The translations under genes were made by a program, and so were the position numbers. Shown piece by piece: positions 8,677 to 17,523 of a stretch of DNA of 64,000 nt (its first letter is position 1; each line of letters starts with the position of its first letter). This stretch comes from Pseudohongiella sp. (GTDB taxonomy: Bacteria > Pseudomonadota > Gammaproteobacteria > Pseudomonadales > Pseudohongiellaceae): positions 124,001 through 188,000 of the forward strand of contig JAUSCD010000031.1 of the NCBI GenBank assembly GCA_030651695.1. The letters run 5' to 3'. The notes beneath the pieces are model-generated. The model ran no database searches and was not told the origin of the DNA. It saw only the letters and a program-made list of their open reading frames with translations.

Positions 8677-11364
8677 TTAAACGGTTGTCGGGTTGGCTTT
8701 GTCAGGATCAATACCCAAGTCCTTGATGGCCTTGGTCAATTGCTCAGCACTGAAATGGCCTTTTGAGGCCAGCTCAGTCAGTGTTGCCAGAACCACATAA
8801 TTGCGGTCCACTTCGAAGAAGCGGCGCAGATTCTGACGCGTATCGCTACGGCCGAAACCATCGGTACCAAGAACACGGAAGCTGCCTGGTACAAATTCAC
8901 GTACCTGGTCAGCGTAAATGCGCATGTAATCAGTGGCTGCAATTACCGGGCCTTTTTGTGCATCCAGACATTTTGTGACGTATGGCACCTTGGCTTTTTT
9001 GCCTGGGTGCAACATGTTCCAGCGTGTCAGATCCAGCGCTTCACGACGCAATTCATTAAAACTGGTTACGCTCCACACATCACAGGCTACTTTGTACTTG
9101 TCGCGAAGAATAATGGCAGCTTCACGCACTTCACGCAGAATCGTTCCGCTGCCCAGCAGCCGCACGCGTTCTTCGGTGACAGGCTTGTCAACTTTGTATT
9201 CTTTGGCATTGCTGTCTTCCAACAGGTACATACCTTTCAGAATGCCTTTCTCTGCACCTGCCGGCATTTCCGGGTGGGTGTAGTTTTCATTCATGGTGGT
9301 GATGTAGTAATACACCGATTCTTTTTCGCCATACATACGACGCAGACCTTCATGAACAATCACTGCCAGCTCATAGCTGTAAGTGGGATCATAGGTCACA
9401 CAATTAGGAATGGTAGACGCAAGCAGATGGCTGTGCCCGTCCTGGTGCTGCAAGCCTTCACCGTTAAGTGTAGTACGGCCGGCTGTTGCGCCAATCAGGA
9501 AACCACGCGCACGGGAGTCACCGGCTGCCCACGCCAGGTCACCGATACGCTGGAAACCGAACATGGAGTAATAGATGTAGAACGGAATCAACGGATAGTT
9601 ATTCACGCTGTAGGAGGTCGCCGCCGCCAGCCAGGAGGAAAACGCACCTGCTTCGCTGATGCCTTCTTCCAGCATCTGGCCGGTTTTGTCTTCGCGGTAG
9701 TACATCACCTGATTCGAGTCAGCAGGATCGTACAACTGGCCTACAGAAGAGTAGATGCCCATCTGACGGAACATGCCTTCCATACCAAAGGTGCGCGCCT
9801 CATCCGGAACGATTGGCACAATACGCTGACCAATTTCCTTGTCTTTGCACAGGATATTGAGCAGGCGTACAAAAGCCATGGTGGTAGAGATTTCGCGTTC
9901 ACCTGTGCTCTTGAGCTGCGCATCAAATGCACTGAGGTCTGGTACGGGCAAAGAATAACTCTGAGCACGTCGCTGTGGCACCACGCCGCCGAGCGCTTCA
10001 CGCATCTTGCGCATGTAACGCAGCTCGAGGCTGTCTTCCGCAGGTCGGTAGTAAGGCAGTTCAGGCAGTTTGTCGTCCTGAATCGGGATATTAAAGCGGT
10101 CACGGAAACGTTTGAGCGCTTCGATATCGAGTTTTTTGGTCTGATGCGCGGCGTTCTGTGCTTCTGCACCAGCACCAAATGCATAACCTTTGACGGTTTT
10201 GGCCAGAATGACCGTCGGACGGCCTTTGGTGTTCATCGCTTCTTTGTAAGCAGCGTATACTTTGAACGGGTCATGGCCGCCACGGTTAAGCGCCATGATG
10301 TCATCGTCAGACAGGTGTTCCACCATCTTCAGCAGCTCAGGACTCTTGCCGAAGAAATGTTCGCGGGTATATGCCCCACCACGGCCCCAGTAGTTCTGGT
10401 ATTCGCCGTCACAGACTTCATCCATACGTGCTTGCAGGAGGCCATCCTTGTCGTTCTGCAGCAGCGCGTCCCAATGACGCCCCCACACAACCTTGATTAC
10501 ATTCCAGCCGGCACCCCGGAAAATACCTTCCAGTTCCTGGATGATTTTTCCATTACCACGCACCGGACCGTCCAGACGTTGCAGGTTGCAGTTGATCACA
10601 AAAATGAGGTTATCAAGTTTTTCACGACCCGCTTTACCGATCGCACCGGTTGACTCCGGCTCATCCATCTCGCCGTCACCAAGAAACGCCCAGACTTTAC
10701 GGTCGCCCTGATCCAGCAGACCACGTGATGACAAGTACTTCATCACATGTGCCTGATAAATTGCCTGCAATGGGCCCAAGCCCATGGAGACAGTAGGGAA
10801 CTGCCAGTAGTCCGGCATCAACCATGGGTGAGGATAGGATGACAGACCGTCACCGTTGGTCTCACGGCGGAATTTGTCCAGCAGCTCTTCACTGATGCGA
10901 CCTTCGAGGAATGAACGCGCATATATACCCGGGGCACTATGACCCTGAAAATAAATCAGGTCGCCGCCATGGTTTTCGGTAGGTCCACGGAAAAAATAGT
11001 TGAATGCCACGTCATATAACGTTGCTGATGAAGAAAACGTCGAAATATGACCACCCAGATCGGAATTGTCCCGATTGGCACGCATTACAGTAACCAGCGC
11101 GTTCCAGCGGATGATGCCGCGGATCTGTCGCTCCATGAACATGTCACCCGGCATACGATCTTCATCCTGAGGAGAAATCGTATTACGGTATGGAGTGGTC
11201 ACCGCGGCGTATGGCAGTTGTTGCGTAGTGCGCAAAGCCTTGTCGGACAGGCGGCCGAGCAGGAACTGGGCACGTTCTGCGCCCTCATGCTCAATTACGG
11301 CACCGAGTGCTTCCAGCCATTCTTCGGTTTCTGCGGGATTGAAGTCTTCGAGTTTTTCTGTCAT
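8677..11364 (-). CDS. aceE: Pyruvate dehydrogenase E1, homodimeric
   Basis: Thiamine diphosphate-dependent decarboxylation of pyruvate and acetyl transfer to the E2 lipoyl group; commits pyruvate to the citric acid cycle. At 895 residues it is the full gammaproteobacterial single-chain type. The ThDP-Mg motif runs from [10 protein letters not shown] (229-238) to NCN (258-260), and the catalytic histidines GGHIST (H106) and FQGHSAPG (H142) are present. The N-terminal segment that binds E2 is intact. It is first in the aceE-aceF operon; a strong promoter and a palindromic operator candidate lie about 100-150 bases upstream. No pdhR-type regulator gene is adjacent. Confidence 0.98.
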   Translation of the reverse strand: MTEKLEDFNPAETEEWLEALGAVIEHEGAERAQFLLGRLSDKALRTTQQLPYAAVTTPYRNTISPQDEDRMPGDMFMERQIRGIIRWNALVTVMRANRDNSDLGGHISTFSSSATLYDVAFNYFFRGPTENHGGDLIYFQGHSAPGIYARSFLEGRISEELLDKFRRETNGDGLSSYPHPWLMPDYWQFPTVSMGLGPLQAIYQAHVMKYLSSRGLLDQGDRKVWAFLGDGEMDEPESTGAIGKAGREKLDNLIFVINCNLQRLDGPVRGNGKIIQELEGIFRGAGWNVIKVVWGRHWDALLQNDKDGLLQARMDEVCDGEYQNYWGRGGAYTREHFFGKSPELLKMVEHLSDDDIMALNRGGHDPFKVYAAYKEAMNTKGRPTVILAKTVKGYAFGAGAEAQNAAHQTKKLDIEALKRFRDRFNIPIQDDKLPELPYYRPAEDSLELRYMRKMREALGGVVPQRRAQSYSLPVPDLSAFDAQLKSTGEREISTTMAFVRLLNILCKDKEIGQRIVPIVPDEARTFGMEGMFRQMGIYSSVGQLYDPADSNQVMYYREDKTGQMLEEGISEAGAFSSWLAAATSYSVNNYPLIPFYIYYSMFGFQRIGDLAWAAGDSRARGFLIGATAGRTTLNGEGLQHQDGHSHLLASTIPNCVTYDPTYSYELAVIVHEGLRRMYGEKESVYYYITTMNENYTHPEMPAGAEKGILKGMYLLEDSNAKEYKVDKPVTEERVRLLGSGTILREVREAAIILRDKYKVACDVWSVTSFNELRREALDLTRWNMLHPGKKAKVPYVTKCLDAQKGPVIAATDYMRIYADQVREFVPGSFRVLGTDGFGRSDTRQNLRRFFEVDRNYVVLATLTELASKGHFSAEQLTKAIKDLGIDPDKANPTTV

Positions 11365-11459
11365 ATGCGCCAGTTCTTTGTCTGATAATTCAGTTGGTTG
11401 TGATTATTCTGTAACAGGCGATGCCGGTTTGTGATAAATACTCACTCTCCGACACGCTT

Positions 11460-11474
11460 TGTAATTAAATTACA
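11460..11474 (-). promoter_or_regulatory. Palindromic operator candidate in the aceE leader
   Basis: Perfect 15-base palindrome TGTAATTAAATTACA lying just downstream of the predicted aceE transcription start. Its position would block early elongation if bound by a dimeric repressor. It does not match the E. coli PdhR site (ATTGGTnnnACCAAT), so the regulator is unknown. Confidence 0.45.
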
Positions 11475-11485
11475 TTGTGGTGCAA

Positions 11486-11514
11486 ATAGTACCGGTAAAA
11501 CGCGCTCCGTTCAA
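11486..11514 (-). promoter_or_regulatory. Predicted aceE-aceF promoter
   Basis: On the minus strand, TTGAAC (11514-11509) and TACTAT (11491-11486) are separated by 17 bases. Each differs from the sigma70 consensus at one or two positions. Start point is expected near 11479, giving a leader of about 115 bases. Confidence 0.6.
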
Positions 11515-11536
11515 GCCGGATACGGCAAAAATGTAG

Positions 11537-12430
11537 TTAGACTACAAGAACTATGAGTGCCAACACGGCGACCCAGACCATTTGGGTGCGCTGCAACAAC
11601 GCCCTCAAAGCACTGAGATCTGCCGCTGCGCGCAGCGCAAACTCACTGTCTTTGTCGTGCATTTCAGCTGAACCCATAGATTTTTGAGCACACTCTTCAA
11701 GCAGATCGAGCCCCAACTCCACATCCAATGGCTCCAGCAGACGTGTGCGTAGTTTGTTGAAACCTGCCACAAAATCACCTGCCAATGCAAAAGCCATGGA
11801 GACCATTCTTACAGGCAGCCACTCCAGTAACGCCAGCAATCTGTGCGCCAGCCACTGTGCTTTTTCAGTTTCAAGTAAGACACCTGATCGGACGGTCTGT
11901 TGCACCAGCAAGTAAAACAAAGACCCCAGTGGCCCAAGCAGGATATACCAGAACAGTATTGCGAGCACCCGGCGGAAACTGCACACCAGCACAAACCGGG
12001 TGAACTGCGCATGCATACGGGCATAGTCATCAAAGGACTCGTCAAAGATTCCCGGTGCCAGATTTTCACTATGCAGATATGCTGCTTCAAAGTTGCCGCG
12101 ATTCCAGCGCTCGAGGTAATCCTCTATCAACGCATCAAGATTCACGCGGGGCAGGCAATACATAACCAGGAGCAGGTGCAGGCCGAAGCTCAACAATCCC
12201 ATAAATTGTCCGCTCGCCAACCACAGCAGCAACCCGATCGGGATCAATGGCATCACAACAGCGAGCAGAGGCAGGGTGCCGGGCCAGTCACTCAAAAAAG
12301 CCGGCAGGCTGTGTTGCCTTGATCGGAGAAAACCCTGCCAGCTGTCGAACCAGCTGTCCACCGGCAGCATTCTGTCCCTGCGCCAATAGAAATTGAGCAG
12401 CAGACAGCTGAGTACAATAATAAAGGTCAT
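11537..12430 (-). CDS. ampE: AmpE, regulatory inner-membrane protein
   Basis: Integral membrane protein encoded with AmpD in the beta-lactamase regulation locus (family named for ampDE; molecular role still poorly defined). The 297 residues have an N-terminal hydrophobic segment, further helices near 52-92, a conserved RVNLDALIEDYLERWNRG-type stretch, and helices near 145-175 and 278-296. Length is normal. Its ATG overlaps the ampD stop by four bases (ATGA), so the two are coupled. A short inverted repeat TGTAGT-TAG-ACTACA overlaps the stop and is followed on the minus strand by T5, a weak terminator before the aceE promoter region. Confidence 0.88.
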   Translation of the reverse strand: MTFIIVLSCLLLNFYWRRDRMLPVDSWFDSWQGFLRSRQHSLPAFLSDWPGTLPLLAVVMPLIPIGLLLWLASGQFMGLLSFGLHLLLVMYCLPRVNLDALIEDYLERWNRGNFEAAYLHSENLAPGIFDESFDDYARMHAQFTRFVLVCSFRRVLAILFWYILLGPLGSLFYLLVQQTVRSGVLLETEKAQWLAHRLLALLEWLPVRMVSMAFALAGDFVAGFNKLRTRLLEPLDVELGLDLLEECAQKSMGSAEMHDKDSEFALRAAADLSALRALLQRTQMVWVAVLALIVLVV

Positions 12431-12966
12431 AAACAGGCTTTCCGGTAACGTTGCCAGTCAAAACAGGGGCCGGGATCAGTTTTTCTGCCCGGTGCAATAT
12501 CGCTGTGTCCCACTACACGCTCAGGGGAGATGTCAGGATAACAGTCACACAGATACCGTGTCAGCACTGCCAGTGACTGGTATTGTGCGTCAGTAAACTC
12601 TTTATCATCACAACCTTCCAGCTCTATGCCGATGGAGAAGTCGTTACAGTTTTGCTCTTCTGCAAAACGGGATTGTCCTGCGTGCCAGGCTTTTTTGTCG
12701 AAGGGAACATACTGGGTCAACTCGCCATGGCGATTTATCATCACATGGGCAGACACGGTCAAATGCGCAATCCCTGCAAAATAAGGATGGGCATCCGGAT
12801 CCAGCTGATTGGTAAACAGTTTATCAATCCACGGACCTCCAAACTCACCGGGCGGCAGGCTGATGTTGTGAATGACAAGCATATCAACTGCACGCCCCCG
12901 GGGCCGTTCGCTGTGGTTTGATGACACCACCCGTCTCGCCCCGATCAACCAGTGATCCGTGATCAA
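12427..12966 (-). CDS. ampD: 1,6-anhydro-N-acetylmuramyl-L-alanine amidase
   Basis: Cytoplasmic zinc amidase that removes the stem peptide from anhydro-muropeptides imported by AmpG; loss of AmpD in relatives causes AmpC beta-lactamase induction. The 179 residues carry the zinc ligands H33 (VIHNISLPPGEFGG), H154 and D164 (GHSDIAPGRKTDPGP), the SIGIELEG acid segment near 111-118, and the WHAG motif near 94. The start is a TTG preceded at seven bases by AGGAG; the alignment of the following WLIGARRV with AmpD N-termini supports it. It leads the ampD-ampE pair. Confidence 0.95.
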   Translation of the reverse strand: MITDHWLIGARRVVSSNHSERPRGRAVDMLVIHNISLPPGEFGGPWIDKLFTNQLDPDAHPYFAGIAHLTVSAHVMINRHGELTQYVPFDKKAWHAGQSRFAEEQNCNDFSIGIELEGCDDKEFTDAQYQSLAVLTRYLCDCYPDISPERVVGHSDIAPGRKTDPGPCFDWQRYRKACL

Positions 12967-13052
12967 ATACAGTCTCCTGTGATAAAGTCCGGTCGAAGTA
13001 TATCACCAAGCCCCGCCGATTTGACTGGCGCAAACCATAACTGACACTAACC

Positions 13053-13586
13053 ATGACTGACTTCAACCGACACAGGCCGGGACAACGCACCGGCATAGGT
13101 ATGCTGACTGCCAGTCTGGTGCTGGGCATGCTGATGTTGACCTGGTTTTTTGACGGCATGCTGGATCGCCAGACCAATCCCAACAGCCGTCCGACAACCC
13201 AGATGTTGGCTGATGGCGTACTCGAGCTTCAGCTCCAGCGCAACCGTCAGGGACACTACGTGATCAGTGGTCTTATCAACGGAGTGCCGGCAACCCTGTT
13301 ACTTGACACTGGTGCAACTGACGTTGTTATACCTGAGCGACTGGCGGAGCGTGCCAACTTATCTCCGGGCACAGCAATTCAGGCGATGACAGCCAATGGT
13401 ATGGTTACCGTCTACAACACACGCATTCCCGAACTTCAGATGGGCGATGTTCGCCTGTATGATGTGCGCGCCAGCATCAACCCTGCGATGCATGGCAGCA
13501 TGGTACTGCTTGGCATGAGCGCTTTGCGACATATTGAATTCAGCCAGCGTGGTGACACGCTTACCCTACGTTTTTTACCTGACTGA
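13053..13586 (+). CDS. Membrane-anchored retropepsin-like aspartic protease
   Basis: Clan AA aspartic protease of the bacterial retropepsin-like group (TIGR02281 type). The 177 residues start with a basic stretch and one transmembrane helix (about 12-34, [18 protein letters not shown]), then a single protease domain. The active-site motif [13 protein letters not shown] lies near 84-96, and a hydrophobic-hydrophobic-Gly flap partner, [13 protein letters not shown], near 149-161. One catalytic Asp per chain means it must dimerise. The domain is predicted to face the periplasm. It precedes nadC by 17 bases and is probably co-transcribed, an association seen in other gammaproteobacteria. Substrate unknown. 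Confidence 0.85.
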   Translation: MTDFNRHRPGQRTGIGMLTASLVLGMLMLTWFFDGMLDRQTNPNSRPTTQMLADGVLELQLQRNRQGHYVISGLINGVPATLLLDTGATDVVIPERLAERANLSPGTAIQAMTANGMVTVYNTRIPELQMGDVRLYDVRASINPAMHGSMVLLGMSALRHIEFSQRGDTLTLRFLPD

Positions 13587-13603
13587 GAATTAGACGGAAC
13601 AGG

Positions 13604-14476
13604 ATGATGAATACGGACTTTCCTGCACTACCAGACGATATCCCCCTGACCGTCAGACGTGCACTGGAAGAAGATATTGGTACTGGTGATATCACTGCCA
13701 GCCTGATTGCCGCCGATACCGAGGCATCCGCCAGCATAATCTCGCGCGAGCATGCCGTGTTGTGTGGAATCCCATGGGCCTCGGAAGTATTAAAACAGGT
13801 TGATGCCGGCATTCGGGCTGACTGGTTGGCCGCGGAAGGTTCTGATGTGAAACCCAACCAGGCATTGGCGAGATTCCACGGCCCGGCACGCAGCCTGCTG
13901 AGCGCCGAACGTTGTATGCTGAACTTTCTGCAAACATTGTCAGCTACTGCCACAATCAGCCGGCATTATGCATCCAAAGTGAAGCATACCGGAGTTCGAT
14001 TGCTGGATACCCGCAAAACCATACCCGGTCTGCGCACCGCCCAGAAATATGCCGTGCGCACAGGCGGGTGCTTTAATCACCGTATGGGCTTGTTTGATGC
14101 ATTCCTGATAAAAGAAAACCATATCAGCGCCTGCGGCTCCATTTCCAACGCCGTGCGGCAGGCAAGGATTATCGCGCCCGGCAAACCGGTGGAAGTGGAA
14201 GTGGAAACCTTCGAAGAGCTCAAGGAAGCGCTGGCAGCAGCCGCAGACATTGTCATGCTGGACAACTTCAGCATGCCGGATATGCGCAAAGCCGTTGCCA
14301 TTGCGCGGTCGCAATCAGCACATACGTGCAAGCTGGAGGCGTCCGGCGGCATTAATGAAGAAACATTGGTGGCGGTAGCTGAAACTGGTGTGGATTTTAT
14401 ATCAATGGGAATTTTAACCAAGGACGTAAAAGCAATTGATCTGTCCATGCGCTTTGAACGCCTCCCAAGTTCATAA
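13604..14476 (+). CDS. nadC: Nicotinate-nucleotide pyrophosphorylase (carboxylating)
   Basis: Quinolinate phosphoribosyltransferase, converting quinolinate and PRPP to nicotinate mononucleotide in NAD synthesis. The 290 residues include the N-terminal [14 protein letters not shown] segment, the [23 protein letters not shown] active-site region near 128-150 (first part [11 protein letters not shown]), the [17 protein letters not shown] loop near 152-168, and the C-terminal barrel strands VMLDNFSM and LEASGGI. Length is normal. AGGA lies just before the ATG, and a second in-frame ATG follows directly. No nadA or nadB is in the window. Confidence 0.96.
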   Translation: MMNTDFPALPDDIPLTVRRALEEDIGTGDITASLIAADTEASASIISREHAVLCGIPWASEVLKQVDAGIRADWLAAEGSDVKPNQALARFHGPARSLLSAERCMLNFLQTLSATATISRHYASKVKHTGVRLLDTRKTIPGLRTAQKYAVRTGGCFNHRMGLFDAFLIKENHISACGSISNAVRQARIIAPGKPVEVEVETFEELKEALAAAADIVMLDNFSMPDMRKAVAIARSQSAHTCKLEASGGINEETLVAVAETGVDFISMGILTKDVKAIDLSMRFERLPSS

Positions 14477-14503
14477 ACCGCAAGCGACCATTAGCGCGTA
14501 CCC

Positions 14504-14542
14504 GCAAATAAAAACAGGGTGAGACGGTTTCGTCTCACCCTG
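14504..14542 (-). terminator. Intrinsic terminator of the cytochrome c gene
   Basis: Perfect 12-base stem CAGGGTGAGACG / CGTCTCACCCTG with a four-base loop (14515-14542). On the minus strand it is followed by TTTTTATTT, so it ends the cytochrome c transcript; it may also slow read-through from nadC. Confidence 0.88.
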
Positions 14543-14567
14543 TTGATGTCCTGCAGGCCCGACTGGA

Positions 14568-14978
14568 TTACTGGCCGGGCGGAACAATCAGTATGCTGCC
14601 CATGGTGCCGGAGGCGTAGCTCAGCTCCTGATCACCAGCTGGGTAACCTACCAGCGACAGAATGTGAGCCAGAACGCTCTCGTATTCGCTGTCCATCAAA
14701 GAGCCTGGCATATCTGCTGGCATCGTAACCAGGATCTCTTCAAACATGACTTCCAGAGCCTGATTATTCCGATTACTGAAAGCAGTCCGGTAAAAATCGG
14801 CGTTATGGCAGGCTCCACATCGACGCTCGTAGATCGCTTTGCCTGATTCAGCCTGTTCAGCGGTGTATGCGCCATCTTTAATAGTTGCAGGCTGTGCAGT
14901 GGCGCAACTAACCGCCAGAACTGCAGCGGACGCTGCCAACATCGACCATACTGAATTTTTTACCATTTTCATCATCAT
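14568..14978 (-). CDS. Small exported c-type cytochrome
   Basis: Single-haem cytochrome c of 136 residues. An N-terminal signal (to about residue 28) ends in LAVSCATAQP, which could be read either as an ordinary signal peptidase I site after ATAQ or as a weak lipobox at C25. The haem motif CGACH is near 54-58, preceded by the usual GKAIYERRC, and the distal ligand is likely the Met in MPADMPGSL near 86-92. A helix typical of class I cytochromes follows (YESVLAHILSLVGYP). Two ATG codons directly follow the chosen one, so the start may be three or six bases later; GGAG sits just before. It is monocistronic. The redox partner is unknown. Confidence 0.85.
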   Translation of the reverse strand: MMMKMVKNSVWSMLAASAAVLAVSCATAQPATIKDGAYTAEQAESGKAIYERRCGACHNADFYRTAFSNRNNQALEVMFEEILVTMPADMPGSLMDSEYESVLAHILSLVGYPAGDQELSYASGTMGSILIVPPGQ

Positions 14979-15250
14979 CTACTCCGGTACACTCGGTACA
15001 CTTTCGGATTACTTTTCTCGGATTACCTATCGCGAATCGTCGTTGCCTGGCTGTTTACCACCTATATTCATGTGGCATGGATACAAGGTACTAAAATCTG
15101 GCTGAACCCTGCCTTAACAATCTGAGCACTGCATGTTACAGCGTCGTCCGGTACTTTCGGGTCGCGGTAATGTAACAAAATAACGCTCGGGAGCATAGCC
15201 GGCAACGAGGAGCCTGGCTGAATGTCAATGACATTATCGTTGACATTTTG
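14979..15250. other. Intergenic region with short tandem repeats
   Basis: No gene is apparent between the cytochrome c gene and pilA. Next to the cytochrome start lie two tandem copies of CGGTACACT (14985-14993 and 14994-15002) and two copies of TCGGATTAC (15004-15012 and 15018-15026). At the pilA end are TGTCAATGACA (15223-15233) and GTTGAC-ATTTT-GTCAAC (15239-15255), the latter overlapping the pilA stop codon. The first group may be regulatory; the second may end the pilA message, though no T-run follows. Confidence 0.5.
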
Positions 15251-15673
15251 TCAACAAAGACCTGCCGCAATGCAGCCTGAGCTCGAATCGGTATGCCACA
15301 AGAGCGTCCCCTCACTGACAACCCCGCGCAGTTGATAAGTGTCTTCCTCGCTGATTCCCGGATGAACGCCTGACGGCGTCGCTGTCACCAGAAAATCACC
15401 GTCATCCACACTGATGGCAACACTGGCAACCTGCCCGGACACCGACCATCCCGCGCGCGATTCCATTTCAGTGCAGGCATCAGGGCCACGTGTTTGCACA
15501 CACATATCAACACTGGTACGCGCGGGAGCGGCTGCTGACATCACCTCTGCATAGCTGGCACGGGCCGCGTATCCCTGATAAGACGGCAAGGCGATTGCTG
15601 CAAGAATTCCGATAATGGCAACAACCATCATCAACTCAATTAACGTAAAACCATCAGATTTCATTGGGTACAT
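15251..15673 (-). CDS. pilA: Type IV pilin (major pilin, PilA-like)
   Basis: Prepilin of 140 residues with the short leader MYPMKSDG and the processing site before [20 protein letters not shown], the hydrophobic N-terminal helix that embeds in the membrane and the pilus core. PilD, encoded 3 kb away, should cleave and N-methylate it. The mature residue-5 Glu is present. Two cysteine pairs are visible: [10 protein letters not shown], and the C-terminal CIAAGLC, which could form the D-loop disulphide. The start is the ATG eight bases after GGAGGAG; an upstream in-frame start lacks a ribosome site. It diverges from pilB, as in Pseudomonas. Confidence 0.92.
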   Translation of the reverse strand: MYPMKSDGFTLIELMMVVAIIGILAAIALPSYQGYAARASYAEVMSAAAPARTSVDMCVQTRGPDACTEMESRAGWSVSGQVASVAISVDDGDFLVTATPSGVHPGISEEDTYQLRGVVSEGTLLWHTDSSSGCIAAGLC

Positions 15674-15704
15674 GTCTGCTCCTCCATGAGCGTTCATAAA
15701 TTAT

Positions 15705-15721
15705 CTGCATCAGCACCACCA
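15705..15721 (-). promoter_or_regulatory. Possible sigma54 promoter of pilA
   Basis: On the minus strand TGG-N10-GC is read as TGGTGGTGCTGATGCAG, with GG at 15720-15719 and GC at 15708-15707. Pilin genes of relatives use sigma54 with PilRS. The match outside the GG/GC core is moderate. The start point would be about 20 bases before the pilA ATG. Confidence 0.35.
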
Positions 15722-15767
15722 CAAACAGAACATCAGCACAGAAGATATAGCAGAGGTTTTTTGTGGC

Positions 15768-15776
15768 TGCTATAAA
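15768..15776 (+). promoter_or_regulatory. Extended -10 promoter candidate for pilB
   Basis: TGCTATAAA, an extended -10 element, about 35 bases before the pilB start. No good -35 hexamer is seen. Confidence 0.35.
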
Positions 15777-15810
15777 ACTGCAACGGTGTGCAATCTCAGG
15801 GAGAGAGATC

Positions 15811-17523
15811 ATGCAGGCACAACAACTTTCAGCCTTGCTGGTTGACCGCGGACTTATGCAGGAACAACAGGCGCAAATCTGTTTGCAGTCAGCAGAAACG
15901 CAACAGATACCTTTTGTCAGTATTTTGATTCGCCAGCAATCTGTGGACTCACAAAAACTGGCAGAGATTATTGCCGACGCATTTGCCTGCCCGCTACTGG
16001 ACATAAGCGCGCTCGATATGACAGTGAACATCCAGGAAATTGAGCGTACCGAAACTCCGGAACGAATCGACCTGCTGCTGAGAAATCGAGTAATTCCGCT
16101 CATGCGACGGGGCCAGGTATTGCAGCTTGCAATGGCAGACCCTGCCTGCCTGGCCAGTCTTACGGAGCATCTGGAATTCAGAAGTGAGCTACTGCAACCA
16201 ATCATTGTTGATGCGAAAAAACTTGATGAGGCATTGGAGAAACTGCTTCTTAAATACCACAATCCCGCCCTTCCGGGACGGGCCTGTGACGCAGCAGCAG
16301 AGCTGATCGTGCTTAAGGACGACACCCCCGAGCAGGAAACCTCCGAACAGGATGCCTCAGGCGAACAGATCGATGAGGCGCCTGTAGTCAGATATGTGAA
16401 CCAGATACTGGCAGATGCAGTACGTATACGGGCATCAGATATTCACATTGAGCCATTCGAATTCTGGTGTCGTATTCGCTACCGGGTCGATGGCATACTG
16501 CGTGAAAGCGCCAGGGCGCCCGCAAAATTCTCGCCGCGCCTGAGCTCAAGACTTAAAGTCATGGCATCACTGGATATCACGGAGCGTCGTCGCCCCCAGG
16601 ATGGGCGCATACGGTTACGCATGAACGATTCCAGATCTGTGGATCTTCGTATTAGCACCCTGCCAACACTTTGGGGTGAAAAAATTGTTCTGCGGGTGCT
16701 GGACTCTGACGGATTGCTGATGACACTGGAAGAGCTCGGTTGCCTGCCGGTACAACTGCAGTTGTATCGGCGGTCGCTGAATTGTCCGCAGGGCATGATC
16801 CTGGTGACAGGCCCGACAGGCAGTGGAAAAACAGTCACTCTCTACAGCGGCCTGGCGCATCTGAATGCCGGAGAACGCAATATCGCAACGGCAGAAGATC
16901 CGGTAGAAATAAACCTGGAAGGCATCAATCAAGTTGCGGTGAACCGTCGTAGCGGACTCGACTTTGCCAATGCCTTGCGTGCGTTTCTCAGACAAGACCC
17001 CGATGTTGTGATGCTCGGCGAGATCCGCGATCAGGAGACAGCCGATATCGCCGTAAAAGCTGCACAGACAGGCCATCTGGTGTTATCGACCCTGCATACC
17101 AACAGTGCTGCTGATACTGTCATTCGTCTGCTTAATATGGGTATTGATTCCTACAATCTGGCGAGCGCGCTGAGTCTGATAATCAGTCAGCGGCTAGCCC
17201 GGCGATTGTGTCGACAATGCAGTATCTGGACGGCTATCTCACCAGAAGAACAGGCTGAGTGGCCTGCAGATGCTGCCCCGCAAAAGATCCGCCAGGCAGT
17301 CGGTTGCAGCCAATGTCAGGATGGTTACAAAGGGAGGGTGGCGCTTATGGAAATGCTTCCGGTCACGGACGACGTCAAGGAGCTGATAAGCAGCCAGTGC
17401 AGCGTCGCCGATTTGCAGCGCATCACCCGCTCCGCCGGGTGGCCGGGTTTGCGGGAAAGCGCTTTAGCCAAAGTAGCGGCAGGTGAGACCAGCTTGCAGG
17501 AAGTTCGCAGAGTATTGTCATGA
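15811..17523 (+). CDS. pilB: Type IV pilus assembly ATPase PilB
   Basis: Hexameric cytoplasmic ATPase that powers pilus extension. The 570 residues hold an N-terminal GspE_N/MshE-type domain (which in relatives may bind cyclic di-GMP), then the secretion ATPase domain: Walker A GPTGSGKTVTL near 333-343, an Asp box, Walker B region DPDVVMLGEIRD near 400-411, His box (LVLSTLHTNSA), and a zinc tetracysteine formed by CRQC and CSQC near 470 and 500. Start chosen at the ATG after GGGAGAGAG; an earlier in-frame ATG lacks a ribosome site. It is the first of six genes joined by four-base overlaps. The retraction ATPase PilT is not in the window. Confidence 0.94.
   Translation: MQAQQLSALLVDRGLMQEQQAQICLQSAETQQIPFVSILIRQQSVDSQKLAEIIADAFACPLLDISALDMTVNIQEIERTETPERIDLLLRNRVIPLMRRGQVLQLAMADPACLASLTEHLEFRSELLQPIIVDAKKLDEALEKLLLKYHNPALPGRACDAAAELIVLKDDTPEQETSEQDASGEQIDEAPVVRYVNQILADAVRIRASDIHIEPFEFWCRIRYRVDGILRESARAPAKFSPRLSSRLKVMASLDITERRRPQDGRIRLRMNDSRSVDLRISTLPTLWGEKIVLRVLDSDGLLMTLEELGCLPVQLQLYRRSLNCPQGMILVTGPTGSGKTVTLYSGLAHLNAGERNIATAEDPVEINLEGINQVAVNRRSGLDFANALRAFLRQDPDVVMLGEIRDQETADIAVKAAQTGHLVLSTLHTNSAADTVIRLLNMGIDSYNLASALSLIISQRLARRLCRQCSIWTAISPEEQAEWPADAAPQKIRQAVGCSQCQDGYKGRVALMEMLPVTDDVKELISSQCSVADLQRITRSAGWPGLRESALAKVAAGETSLQEVRRVLS

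Noticed and set aside
8956-10653. 565-residue ORF on the plus strand
   Set aside because: Complete antisense shadow of aceE, which has all catalytic motifs; the antisense product resembles nothing.
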